Assembly (NCBI GenBank): GCA_016748015.1 | Contig: JAAOMT010000128.1 | Span: 503,538-567,537, forward strand | Origin: Geosiphon pyriformis | Lineage: Eukaryota > Glomeromycota > Glomeromycetes > Archaeosporales > Geosiphonaceae | Length of the DNA stretch: 64,000 nt | Direction of reading: 5' to 3' | In this document: positions 43,211 to 54,687 of the stretch, piece after piece | Position numbering within the stretch: position 1 is the stretch's first letter | How the letters are laid out: each line of letters opens with the position of its first letter | The notes under the pieces: model-generated | Told to the model about the DNA's origin: nothing | Seen by the model: the letters and a program-made list of their open reading frames with translations, nothing else | The model's database searches: none | Program-made: the position numbers and the translations under genes

Positions 43211-43370
43211 TTTTTTTTTTTTTTTTTGTTAACATGTAGCCATGTTGGTCTTTTATTAGTTTAGCCACACTTATAAAGCATGACCTTTTCATAAAGCCAA
43301 CTCACCCAATAATCTAAATTACAAGATGCAGCTAACCACTAAGTGGTTATGCCTAACTACACACTAGTAT
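43211..43370 (-). other. LINE-L copy L3 poly(A) and 3' tail
   Basis: On +, T17 (43211-43227) then the complement of the LINE-L/HL common 3' tail. It ends at the ORF2 stop (TSV plus stop, near 43357). Confidence 0.85.
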
Positions 43371-46300
43371 AACCTAAAAATCTATGGGGTATAACACTAT
43401 CACACATAGTACTCCTACCACAAAATACATTAGTCAGTATACCATTACACTGTGTGGAAACATCACCTACTTTGACTATGGGTTCACTGCTAACTCTACC
43501 ACTATTCCCTGAAATGCTATCTATACTGGAGCCACCAGTTGGATTTCTCTTGACCCTATTATTAATACCCATTGTTTTTTCCTATTCAGTTTGCAGTTTG
43601 CAACGTTCTTCCCACAATCTAATCCTTGCTTGAGCAACTGCCCATTTACACATCTTAATCAATACTTTATTGCTAGCCCTTAGGTCGATGTCAGAAAAAG
43701 TATTGATCCTTAGATGCTGACCTGATGTATTTATTAGACAGTGTAATCTTCTCATCAGTGTTTTGGGCTTTGCATCCCCCTCTTACAGCCTCTGAAAGGC
43801 ACTTTATCTATTTATTCTTTACATCATCAATCAATGTCTTGCCCTTTTGGGTATTCAAAGAGCATTCCCAAAAGTGCCAGTTGGTTTCCACTTCCCTGTA
43901 ACATGTCTTGCAAAGATTATTCAAGTATATATGGGAATGTCTATTGTATAGCACCTCTGCTGTTGGCAGCATGTTGTAAAATGATTTCATAATAAATGTG
44001 CACATTGCTGAAGAACTGGCTGAGATGAAGCCTGATGACATTTTACCATCCCAGTTCCAAATCTTGGTTGTACATATCTAGTCTATATCTTGGTCTAAAG
44101 ATCCTATCATCTCTTGGACTTTGTTATTGCCTATCCAGTCTAAAGCTGATTGAAGACTAGCCTGTTTGTTCAGAAAATGCCTAATGTTTAGATCCAATTC
44201 AACTCCTCCACAAATGGGAATGTATGCAGTCTCCTTAGCATTATAGGCCCATTTTATTGTATCAAGAGCAGTAGATCCTTTGGCTAGTTTGTCAGCCTTC
44301 TCATTTTTGAATATACCAGCATGTGCAGCCACTTTGTTCATGTTGAGGTCAATCCTTTTTTCCCTTATTATTGCTCTGATTGCATTCCATGTGCACCAGT
44401 TTGAAGTTTTGAGCTGATTTCTAATAGACAGGGGATAATTTTTGGATAGCCATTTTTGAGCCATTGCCATCACCGCTTGACTATCCATGTTTATTGTTAG
44501 TTTACATCTGTAAGGCACTGCCATTGCCTCTGCTTTTGTTGATGACAATGTTCCATCAATTGCTATACCAAATTCAGCCTTTATCCCATGTGTTACAAAA
44601 GCAACTGCTCCTCTTGCTTTCTCAGAACCAGCTTTTACCAGTGAGCCATCTGTTGATATTTCCATCTCTTTCCTGAGTTTTAACTTCTCTCATACACTCT
44701 TCCATTGTAATAGTAAAGTGTCAGGGATATGGATGTAAATAGTGTCTCTTTGCATTGTTTCTAAATCATTTGGTATTTGGTTAGTCAGTATGTGCATACC
44801 CAATGTCTCACATTGTGCTACATCAATGTTTCTGTACTCATCCATAATGATTGTAGATTCTAAAATCTTAAACCATCTGAAAATTCTACCACTATCACTT
44901 TGTCTGTACTTCCTTGTGAAGTCCATCCATGTCATCAATGACTCATCATTGTTTTGTATCTGATACAAGTACAACATGTTTTCTTTTCTTAGTAAGCTTT
45001 TAACTTTAATGTAGGTTTCATTTGAAGGTAAGATAGACTCAATTAAATATGCCTGTGGTCTTGAAGATTCAGGTATCCCATGTGTGTTACCATTGTTCTT
45101 GAATGAGATGCCTTTTTTTTCCATCATCTATATAATGTTTGCTATAAGATTAACCTCTGGCTTGGATTGTTCATTGGTGGGATATTCAAGTATACTATGA
45201 GCTGACTATCTCTGTGCCTGCAAGTTGGCTAGTCTGATTTTCATAGCCATTCCAGCAATATCAGCACTGTTCAATCTAACTAACAAATCTGTGATTTTGC
45301 TTTTTGCTTGTATATCATCAATTTTGAACAAGTTATACAAGGATAAGTGATGCATGGCACTGGCTGGGAAGTCTACTGAGAGTTTTGCTTTTTTCTTCAC
45401 AGTGGCCGAAATCTTTGAAGTCCATTTTCTAGCCCAGCTATTAGGAATATGAGTCAACTGAGATCTGAATTCAATAGCTGGACTGAGTACACTATTAAAA
45501 ATGTAGATGGCCTGTTTTTTAATTATGTGTTTTTTCCTGATGACTGCACACACTGCTTCAATGTCAGATTCTATCATTTTTAGAACAGTCTCATTTTTAG
45601 AACAGTCTCATTTTTACCATCTGCTCTGATCCATATTCCCAAATATTGGGTACATGTAGATGGATCCAACAATTTCAAGATTTGTTTGTCTGGACCAAAT
45701 TTTAGTGGCTCCACCATTGAAGATCTCCCTTTGGAGGGTCTGACCACCATTGTCTCAGTCTTTTTTAAGTTGATCTCAATATCTACTATTCTAAAAAAGG
45801 AGCTGGCTGTGTCCAAAATACTTTGCATTCCTTGTCTTGAGTTAGCTATCCACACTGTGTCATTGACAAAGGCAAGATGATTCACTGACACCAACAGAGA
45901 TTGTGTATCTGATTGATTATCCCACTTTTTCCATGCTGCTGTCAGTTTGTATTCCTGACTATAATTGGCTTGTTTTACTTTGCACAGTAAGGGGTCATAG
46001 AAAATTCTCCACATAATGGGTGAGCTTGTTTCCCTCTGATCCAGTCCATCCTGTACATGATATTTGTCACTTAACCCAAATTCAGTTATTATCCTGTTGC
46101 TTCTATTGTTGTGCATCAAGCCAAACAGCTCAGTAAACCTATTGTTCATCTTAATTCTCTTTAGTGCAGCTTCCATGGGTTTCCATCTCACTGAATCATA
46201 TGCCTTTTTCATGTCCTGAAATATAAACCAAGCCTCCTTATCAAATTCTCTTGCATGTTCAGCTACAGCATTAATTACATGAATAGGCACTGCTGTGGAG

Positions 46301-48224
46301 GTATTCTTTAATACAGAGGTATTGTAACCTTTTAGGACATTGTGGAGTTCACATGCTTTTGATATTCTAGCAGTTAGAATCTTTGTTAAGATTTTTCTGG
46401 TGTTTTCAATGAGTGTGATCAGCCTGGTGATGTCAATATTGCCACCCCATTCTTTTGGCTTTGGAATCAGTATGACTTGTGCTACTCTCCACTCCTCAGG
46501 CATGTTTGCTGCTTTAATGCAAACATTGAGCAATGTTTTCAGTTTAGACTTGGTATTAGTCCCAGCCTTCCTCCAGAGTTCAGCTTGAATGCCTGATGGA
46601 CCAGAAGCTTTGTTATGGGGTGTGTGGCTCAATATGTGTTCAAATTCTTCATTTGTTAATTCATCCATTATACCATCAAAGGCATGGTCTGGAATGCTTT
46701 TGATTGGTTCAAATCTGTGTTCCCAACTTTTCCATAGGTCAGGATCAATGCTTCTTGTTCTGGTCCATTCTTGGGCTTTTTTGTTTACTAGCTTTTTAAT
46801 TTCATCAGGATCATTATGAAATTCGCCTTTTTCAATTACATGGTCTAGTACAATTCTTTGTCTTTTTCTGTTCATAATGCTTTTGATCATAGCTTCTTTG
46901 TTTAGATCAAAGTTTTGTTGTCTCCTAATGATATTGTCCACTATCTGTCTCTGCTGTTGTAGCCTGATCCTAGCTCACAGTGTTGATCTGTATTCCTTCT
47001 TAATATTGAGTAATTCCACAATTAGCTTATCCTTTGGGAGAGTCATCAGATATGCATTAACTGCCTCCAGTTTCAGCTGTTTCCATTTGGCCAATAACTG
47101 CATAACATTGTTATCGTGCATATCTGCATTGTTTACTCTTATTTGTTTGATTATATCAGTGACAATCTTAACAAGCTTGTGATCTATGCATTCTTTCTTT
47201 GTGTGTACAGATCAGGCTCCCACTTTCCTTTTCGGTAGGCACTCAGCAGCTTGTAATATAGTCTCCTTGATTGTAAGCCACATATGGTTTAGATTATCAT
47301 TGCTGTTATCTATTGATTTTCTTTGTGCTTCATCTGTTAGTCAGTCAGTTTCTCTAGCATAGATTTCCTATTGGACTCCAGATGCCTTTTTAACATCAAT
47401 CATAGTTGTGCTACACTTCTTTCTTCCAGATCTAGATTTTTTAGTGCCTGCCAGTATTTTGTCAGATCAGATGATTGTCACCACAGCTTTGTGATCAGTG
47501 CTAAAAAATTTGTTAACATTAATCACCCCAATGTTTGTGACCAGTAAGACTGTAACTGCATTAGTAAATACATAGTCCAATCTTCTTTGTACACCATTTG
47601 ATGCTCATGTCTTTTCTGGATTGTTTGTTGCATATGCCCCATGTGTATCCACCAAATTCATATGTTGTAATGTCGCAGCAGTTGGACAAGCTTTGGCCTT
47701 ATTTGTAGCATATGTTTCCTCAAGTGACTTGGATGACAGATCTTTATTCAAATCACCTGCTACTATGATAATCTCTTTGTTCTCCTAATTTTTTTAGCTA
47801 CTGCTCTCTCAGTAGGTGATTTGGAAGCAGGCATGTACAGTCCTACTATGTGTGCATTGATTCTTCCTCTAAATTTCAACCCCAAATGCAACAACCTCTC
47901 ATGAAACCCCCTGATTGTTTCTACATGGTGTATCCAACATTTTTTGACCAGTATACCAACACCAGTTCTTATTTGTTTCTCTGTACTTGATTCCCAAAAG
48001 GCATGATATTCATCAGAACCAAAAAATACACTCTTTTCTTTTGTTGAAGTCATTTTAGTTTCTGTAACTATCACAAAATCAAATTGTTCCTCAATAACCC
48101 ACCATAGCACCTCTTCAGCTTTACCAGGATTATTAAGTCCCCTAACATTAACAGTACCAATTTTCCAAGTGTTGTTATTGGAGTAGTTCTGTTCTATGTT
48201 GGAATTAGGTGTGCTACACATCAT
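43357..48224 (-). pseudogene. LINE-L L3 ORF2: endonuclease, RT, RNase H, zinc knuckle
   Basis: Starts ATG 48224 and overlaps ORF1's end by 11 bases. Endonuclease: GTVNVRGLNNPGKAEE and TETKMTSTKEKS (48224-47763), then a broken part with GDLN and RRLDYVF remnants (47760-47300). RT: 453-aa frame 46941-45580 with SGPSGIQAELWR, ILIPKPKEWGG, FQDMKKAYDSV and LAFVNDTVWIANS, where the first catalytic Asp is Asn. RNase H: 44665-44078 with ISTDGSLVKAG, a short internal deletion (TLSSTKAEAMAV), NMDSQAV and AAHAGIFKNEKADKLA (last Asp region altered). Knuckle CKTCYREVETNWHFWEC (43930-43880) is intact. About ten stops or shifts in total. The L2 copy is complementary in its damage. Confidence 0.9.
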
Positions 48225-50444
48225 CTGTTTCCATAGATTTAGATTCTCCAGCAGTAGAACTGCTCCAGCTACTCTGTTTTTTCACTTGCTTCAGTAACTC
48301 CAGAATGGGTTCCAAAGTTTTTTTAATTTCTTTGATTTCCAATTCTGGGTTGTATGCCTCCTTTTTTTCTGCTGGGGTATATTTCAATATAGTACTTTGG
48401 CTTGGTAACCCAATTTCTACCACTTCTTTTTCTTCTGAGATGTTACTTGGCTGTTGAGTAACTATTACTTTTTCACTTTTTTCTATTGTCACTCCAAGTT
48501 TGGCAGCATTTCATTAACCTGCTGTCTTAGTTTATCAATTTCACTCTTCTATGGTTGGTTACCATCTTTTTTCAATTGTTTTTCCCTATTGTTCACTTGT
48601 GGACTAGGTTTCTGAGTATTGTTTGGATTGTTGTTGTTCCAGTTATGGGGCAGTCTGAGTGCAGTCATATCAGCATATGATCTTCCACCAAAGGCCTTAA
48701 TGTTTTCCTCTGGAACATTCCTCTTAACATACAGTTTTGCCAACCTAATATTGTTGGTAACTTTCTTGGTATCTCCTTCTTTTTTCTTACACAGGGTTGG
48801 ACATTTTGAGACCAAATGTCCTACTTGGTAACAGAAATGGCACTCTTTAGCATTAGTAGGCACCCAGTGGACTAGTGTGTCACCAATTACCAAAGGTTTT
48901 TTAGTGGCATTGTTGCGGCTAGCTTCACTGTCAAATCCCACATAAGCACAGCCCATCCTTGTGTAATTTTTACTAGTTCTTGGGATGAAACAGGATCGGG
49001 CACTGATTTGATCCAAGGTGGTGTTTAAATAGTGAGCAGTACAGTTCTGTGGTAGGCCCACCAATTTAGCTTCCCAAGTTTTCCTCTGCTCAATGATCTT
49101 TTGGGTTCCAATCATCGGGTAGATTCTGACCACATCTTTTCTGACCATGGTCAACCATTGATCTACAGCTCTTGTTGCTTTCTCTTGGTTGCTATACTCA
49201 ACCACTGCCGATTGCCATTTGCCAGCCACTCTGATTTGGATTTTTTTGACCTTACCAAATTCTTTCATAGTGGCCCCCACCTCTCTGTCAGAGATGCCCA
49301 AGGGGATATCTCTTACTAGGACTTTTTTCTGACCAGCCATTTGGATGTTGACGCCATCAGTAGCCATCAAAAATGACTCAATTTTATTATTTGCCAGAAT
49401 TTTTCTGGCTTGGTCTCTTCCAGCCACTTGGGAAAAATCCACTCTGATTTCTTGATTTCTAGCCATTACAGCTCCCAAAAGATAACTGACATCTCCCAAG
49501 AGATTATTGATCCACCTCACTTTCTTTCCCATGATTTTCTCAGGTATATCCAACACTTGTACAAAAAGCACATGCCTCTTGGTTCCATGGACCACCATTC
49601 ACCATTCTTCCTCCTGGTTTGCTTCCACAGACATGGGTTTTTTGCCAAGCGATTTACTACTGTATTGTCCTGGACTAGGACTAGCCATTCTGCTTAATAG
49701 GCTTAATTCAGATTCTTCCATGTCTTCTGCAACATCCTCTGCATTAGGCTCATCTTTGTTTGCATTAAATGGATTGTTCATTTGTTTTTCATTCTTTAAT
49801 GCTGACTTTCCTCTGTTGATCCTGTCCAAAATATCAGGATTGCACTTTCTCAGAGCTGCTTCTATTTGTGCAGCTCTGTTTTTGTCTTCTTTAGGCATTT
49901 TGGATGGTCTATCCATTTTTCTCAGGGACTTTGAGGCTCCCTTTTCACTAGTCCAAGCTTCCATTTGAAATTTGTTGTTATTTCCTCCTTTGTTAAACAT
50001 TGGCTGCAAGACAAAGGTATCAGTTTGAACAGATGTGGTTTCAGGTAAGTTTTCTTTAGATATTTGGGTGAATTTCTCAGTTAGCCCTTTTATGCTTAAT
50101 CCTCCAATGTGTCTGTATTTTTTGTTGGCCTTTTCCTCCAATCTGTTAGCTGTTATCGGAGAAAAATCTGCTGCTCTCCTATGTGGAGCTGTTCTTTTCG
50201 ATGTTTTGGCTATTCTAAAGGGTGTATCATCTCCACTACTTGTGTTCACACTTCCAAATGGTCTATTGGTAGTTTCAAATCTAAATGGAGGTATAGTAGG
50301 TCTTTGTGGATTAGTGTTGATGCTTTCTCCTTCAGCAGTAGAAGTTATTTTCCCTTCCATTTGGTATTTACTATCAATAGTCTCTACACTTGTACTTCTT
50401 TGCATGACTGTTGTCACTTCACTGTTGACATTGTTATCAGACAC
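48214..50444 (-). pseudogene. LINE-L L3 ORF1, best copy
   Basis: ATG 50444 (MSDNNVNSEVTTV) to TAG 48216-48214, about 740 codons. Frame 1 (50444-49599, 281 aa): polar N-terminus and a basic helical part. After one TGA, frame 2 (49598-48549, 349 aa): RRM-like unit VLVRDIPLGISDREVGATMK (residues about 90-160), a second unit (LVGLPQNCTAHYLNTTL) and CCHC knuckle CHFCYQVGHLVSKC, then an Asn-rich linker. After a TAG and a shift, 48492-48214 has the tail KKEAYNPELEIKEIKKTLEP (coiled-coil prone). It would coat LINE RNA. It is homologous to but clearly distinct from the HL protein. Confidence 0.9.
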
Positions 50445-50574
50445 TTTTAAGTCTGTTGTGATAGTAATAATAATTTATTATAGTTAAAAGTTTCTTTGCA
50501 AAAACTTACTTTTCCAAATTTGAGGCATAGTAAATTGTGTGGTAGCAGTCAAAGAGAAGAAAAGTTTTTTTTTT
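50445..50574 (-). other. LINE-L L3 5' untranslated region
   Basis: Matches the start of L2 (15427-15570), both reading roughly AAAAACTTTTTTTCTCTC at the beginning. It ends near 50574, where Ty3-B B3 sequence resumes. There is no long ORF. The promoter of such LINEs is internal to this region by family analogy. Confidence 0.7.
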
Positions 50575-51720
50575 GATCATTTTGATCTGCCAGAACCAAC
50601 TATACAAAAGAAACAGAAAAGATTCTGACCACCCCCAAAGAGTCATAAAATTTGAAGAAAGAGAAATTGTGATCTATAACATGCACACTAATTATTAGCT
50701 GGACACTTTGGAAAAACAAAAACAATTCAGAAAACTCTAGCTCACTATTATTAGCCTACCTTGAGAAAAGACATTGCTGAGTACATTAAAACCTGTAATA
50801 CCTGCCAAAGAAGAGGAAAACCCAATAGAAAAGAAGATATCCATCCAATCTCTGTTGGCCAACTATTTGACAGAATTGGTATAGATGTTGTTGGACCCTT
50901 AACAATAATCCCTAATGGCAACAGATACATTATCACAGCTACTGACTATCTTACAAAGTGGGTAAAAGCAAGAGCCACTTTAGACCAAACAGCAGTCTCA
51001 ATAGCCAATTTTATTTATGAAGATATCATCTGCCATCATGGCTGTTCCAGAGAACTTTTATCTGATAGAGGAAAAGCTTTTCTCAGTACACTGGTTGAAG
51101 AACTTTGTAGAAAAATGGGAATACATCACAAACTTTTCTTCCCTTATCGCCCCCAAACAAATGGCTTAGTGGAATGTTTTAATAGAACACTATATGAAAC
51201 TCTAGCCAAAACAAGTGAAGAAACAAACTTATGGGACAAAGTACTGCCTTCAGCTTTGTTTGCTTATAGAACTGTGAATCATGACATAACAAGTTATGAA
51301 CTTTTTTATCTGCTCTATGGATGAATAAAAACACTATTCATAGAAACTGATATTGAGACAATACTCTTTGAAGAGATCACAATAGGGAATTACAAAGACA
51401 TTTTGCAAAAGAGACTTAGTATCATTCTTGACTCATTGGTAGAAGCACGAATAGTTGCTTTTGAAAAGATAAAACAGTTTCAAGAAAAGCTTAAAAAGAA
51501 GAAAACCTATAAAACACTTTCTTTAGGTGTTAGTGACTTGGTACTAGAATACCGTTTTGACAAAGACAATGTCTATGGTGATAAATTCTCTAGCTGATGG
51601 AAAGGACTCTTTATGGTCAACAAAGTTTTGAACAATGATTCTTATATTCTTTAAGATCAATCTGGAACAATCTTTAATAATCGACCTGTTCATGGCATGC
51701 AACTTAAAAAATATCACAAA
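50575..51720 (+). pseudogene. Ty3-B B3 integrase (core intact)
   Basis: Resumes in the linker before integrase. HHCC: GHFGKTKTIQKTLAHYY with CNTCQRRGKPNRK. The 187-aa frame 50761-51324 has all three catalytic residues: GIDVVGPL, LLSDRGKAF and GLVECFNRTL. A TGA at 51322 and TGA near 51595 break the C-terminal domain, where the WKGLFMVNKV module corresponds to GPF. Everything between gag and here is missing from B3. Confidence 0.9.
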
Positions 51721-51825
51721 CAACCTAATTGGTTGTTTGTTGTGATAATACCAACTCAAATAATCAACAAAAATTAAGTATAAATAAATGCATCATTCCC
51801 AAAACAGAGGTATTTTCAAATCGAC

Positions 51826-52482
51826 ATGAGCAATTATTTTCTGGATCAAAACATTCAAAATGCCTTTTATACTCTCCATAAGTATTGGATTAAAAACTAT
51901 CCAAATGCTACTTTGACCATTGGAAAACAGACCACTATAACTGATAGTAATGGAACACATACTGTTATTAGACCAAAGAAAACAACTACCAGAAGAAAAA
52001 AAATTGGTAGCAAAATGGATAAATATCTACTAGAAAGTATAACAGCAGCAATACTCATATCTTCCATCACACTTGAAAAAACAATTAAAAAAATCTTACC
52101 TATAGACAAAAACTTGTCATATGGAAGACAACTAGAGCTCTATAGTCACCTTGGTAAAATCATAGATGACATGAAGCTCATGAAAAAAACAACTTCAGAG
52201 ATACAGGCAGAAATTTTGGGCATTATACGATTAGATGTTCTAAGAGTTTTAACCATTGCTAGAAGAGCCAAAACTCTAATACAAAGATTTGGTCTTTTGG
52301 ATACAAAACTCATTTCACCTCAAGTATTATACACCCTATCTACAAAAAACTTCAATAAATTAGTTAGCTTTGAGTTAGATAAAACTCTTCAAATAGATTA
52401 CACTATAAATAGCTTGATTTTGCCGGAGCTCAATCTCTTTAGAGAGGATAATGTTATGGTTGAAACCTATACTTCTTATTAA
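51826..52482 (+). CDS. Ty3-B B3 ORF3, intact 218-aa protein of unknown function
   Basis: An uninterrupted frame from ATG 51826 to TAA 52480-52482. The same ORF, same length, is found in B2 (one stop), B1 (one shift), B6 (partial) and B7 (open). N-terminus: aromatic-rich (FLDQNIQNAFYTLHKYWIKN), then TLTIGKQTTIT, then a basic stretch with KKTTTRRKKIGSK (residues about 52-64) that could bind nucleic acid or direct nuclear import. The rest looks helical with a conserved core (IDKNLSYGRQLELY, MKLMKKTTSEIQ, RAKTLIQRFGLLDTKLI). No signal peptide, membrane span or known catalytic motif. It starts about 100 bp after the integrase end. The last 10 codons lie inside the LTR. It may be expressed from a spliced or downstream-initiated RNA; not visible. 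Confidence 0.75.
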   Translation: MSNYFLDQNIQNAFYTLHKYWIKNYPNATLTIGKQTTITDSNGTHTVIRPKKTTTRRKKIGSKMDKYLLESITAAILISSITLEKTIKKILPIDKNLSYGRQLELYSHLGKIIDDMKLMKKTTSEIQAEILGIIRLDVLRVLTIARRAKTLIQRFGLLDTKLISPQVLYTLSTKNFNKLVSFELDKTLQIDYTINSLILPELNLFREDNVMVETYTSY

Positions 52483-53116
52483 TTATCACATGTATTAGCC
52501 ACTGATGTTATATGATTAGCCACACTATTTTTAGAAAGTAATCATTGACCTGATCATTGACCTAGTTATTAATCTGATCATTGACCACTTTTGATAACTA
52601 TATAAGTGATGAATCTCTTAGCTATAGAAAAACATGTAATAACAAGCATCTGAATAATCAAGAATAAATAAAATAACAACTTTCATCTCAATCTTTCTCT
52701 TATCGCTAATTTCTCTTTCCCTACCTTCAAGTATCTGAACATCTTAAAGATAAAAGATTACTTGTTGGCCTTTTCCTGACATATATAATTGTAGCATTTG
52801 AAGATTATTTGAATAAACATGACTGAAAAGCATAAGTTGATACCTGATATTGAATTCTAAGAGTGCCGATGTGAGGCATAAAATTATACCAGTGGTGATC
52901 AATTGTTGACAGTACAGACTATCCCTCTACCTTCAGATTCCCCAGTTATCTTTGAAAAGAATAGTGACTGAAATATTTTATGAGACTGATCTCGCACATT
53001 GAATCCATACTCATTCAATTCACTCTTTAAAGTTGAATTCCCCTTTGATTATTTTCATTACTTTACAATTTTGTTCTCTCTTGCTATCCATTAGCTTGTT
53101 ACTCCAACCTGTAACA
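52452..53116 (+). repeat. Ty3-B B3 3' LTR
   Basis: 665 bp, TGTTATGG...CCTGTAACA. Array of 4 units (52540-52587), TATA-like AACTATATAAGTGATG (about 52598). Right flank GTAT, native Ty3-B pol sequence of element E. Confidence 0.9.
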
Positions 53117-54687
53117 GTATATTACAATTTCTCTTTCTTCAAATCTGATGACTCTTTGGAGGTGGTCAGGATCTTTTTTGTTTCTTTTGTATAATTGGTT
53201 CTGGCAGATCAAATAGAAATTTAATTGTTTTCACAAATGTTTTCTTTGCTGTCAAGTGTATTCTGATGAGTATTGTCCTTTACCCAAAAATTCCATTAAG
53301 ACAGAGTAGTTGTCCAAGTCCATTATCATGTTTGGATTCATCTCTACTTGCCAGAATTCAGCAGTTAAATCAATAGTTGAGAAGAAAGCAGCACCATTGA
53401 ATTTATCTAGCATTGCATTAATTTTGGAGAGTGGGTACATGTCTCTTATAGTGATGGCATTTAATTGGCAGTAGTCAACACAGAAGCATAGGGTTCTACC
53501 TTTCTTGAATACCACTACAACTGGGAAAGCCCATTCACTCTTGGTTTCTTGTATGAATCCAAGATCTTTCATTCAGTTTATCTCTTTTTTGATGAACTTA
53601 TCATTGCATCTATTGGATTGATAAGGCTTCAAATGGATGGGGCAAGTTTCTTTAGTGATGATGGTGTGTTGTATCACATTGGTTTGTCTAGGTGTATCAC
53701 CTTCTTTTGAGATAACTGGACTATTTCTAGTCAACAGATTTTCAATGTTCATTTTTCTTTCTTTAGAGGAAGGTTCTCTTTGTTTTATAACTAGTGATTG
53801 GATTTTAGGTGGTTTACTCTCAAAGGACTTCTGTATTTCTTTTAGTTCTTCTCTGGGTATCAAGCTAATTGGTTCCCAATCTTTGTAATAGATTAGGCAG
53901 AATTTGCATTCATCACTTGGTGAATACAAAGATTTATTACACTTGCATTGTGCACAAGGGCCATGCCACCAATAACTGTATTTTGCTTTCTTGCCAGGTT
54001 TTTTGTCAAAGATTCTTTTAAGGATATTATAGTAAGGCCAGCAGATCAGCTTGCCATTTACCATGATTCCTTCTTTGTCAGCTTTAATATTATCCAGTGG
54101 CTTGCAATTGCTGGTGAAGATGGTATAGGCAAGTTCAGCAGTTTCTTCTTGTTCTTTTTGATCTTCATCATCACTCTCATCATCATCTGATTCATCTGAT
54201 TGTTCTTCTTCTTGGTTTTGCTTGAGTACTGGAGGAGTTGTCCAATGACAGCACTTAATCACAATGGGCTTTTCACCACATCTGATGGTTAGCTCACAAA
54301 GCTCATAATCAAGTAGTGTTTTAGCTTTCTTAAGCCATTTATTACCAACAATTATGGTGTACTCTTTTGCTTCAAATACTTCCATGTCAGTTTCAATGCT
54401 GATATCATTGATGTGGACAGGAATAGCTTTGGCTATGCCCAGGCCTTTCTTTTTGTTACCATGTACATTGGTCATTGGTCTTGTGGAAGGCTTATCAATC
54501 TTTCTGCCAATTGCTTCAAGAAAGTGTTTGGCAATTACACTAACAGATGATCCACTATTTAGGATCAGATCAATAAAGTAACCAGCCACTTGGACTTTAC
54601 AAATCAGAGGGGTGACATTGCTGTTATCAGCAAGTCCAGCTTGGCAAGGGCATTTGTTGGTCTTTGGTGTTTTTTCTTTGGTATCCA
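53117..54687 (-). pseudogene. Ty3-B copy E: protease, Cys-rich spacer and deleted RT
   Basis: On - from 54687: KTPKTNKCPCQAGLADNSNV, protease LNSGSSVSVIA (catalytic Asp is Asn), KCNKSLYSPSDECKFC module (about 53950), then the RT N-terminus (FCVDYCQLNAI, LTAEFWQVEM; Gly to Glu). At about 53331 about 1.1 kb (YLDD box through RNase H) is deleted, joining WQVEMNPN to the integrase linker MDLDNYSVLMEF. It ends at 53117 where B3's LTR adjoins. The open frame 54958-53573 starts in antisense HL sequence and is not a real gene start. Confidence 0.85.

Noticed and set aside
51826-52482. ORF3 as an env-type gene
   Set aside because: Position fits, but there is no signal peptide, hydrophobic fusion segment or membrane anchor.
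11740-53120. GTAT at 11740 and 53117 as one target duplication around a B1-B3 composite
   Set aside because: The outer contexts differ (Ty3-A' integrase on the left, Ty3-B pol on the right); both GTATs are native to their own context, so I count them as separate sites.
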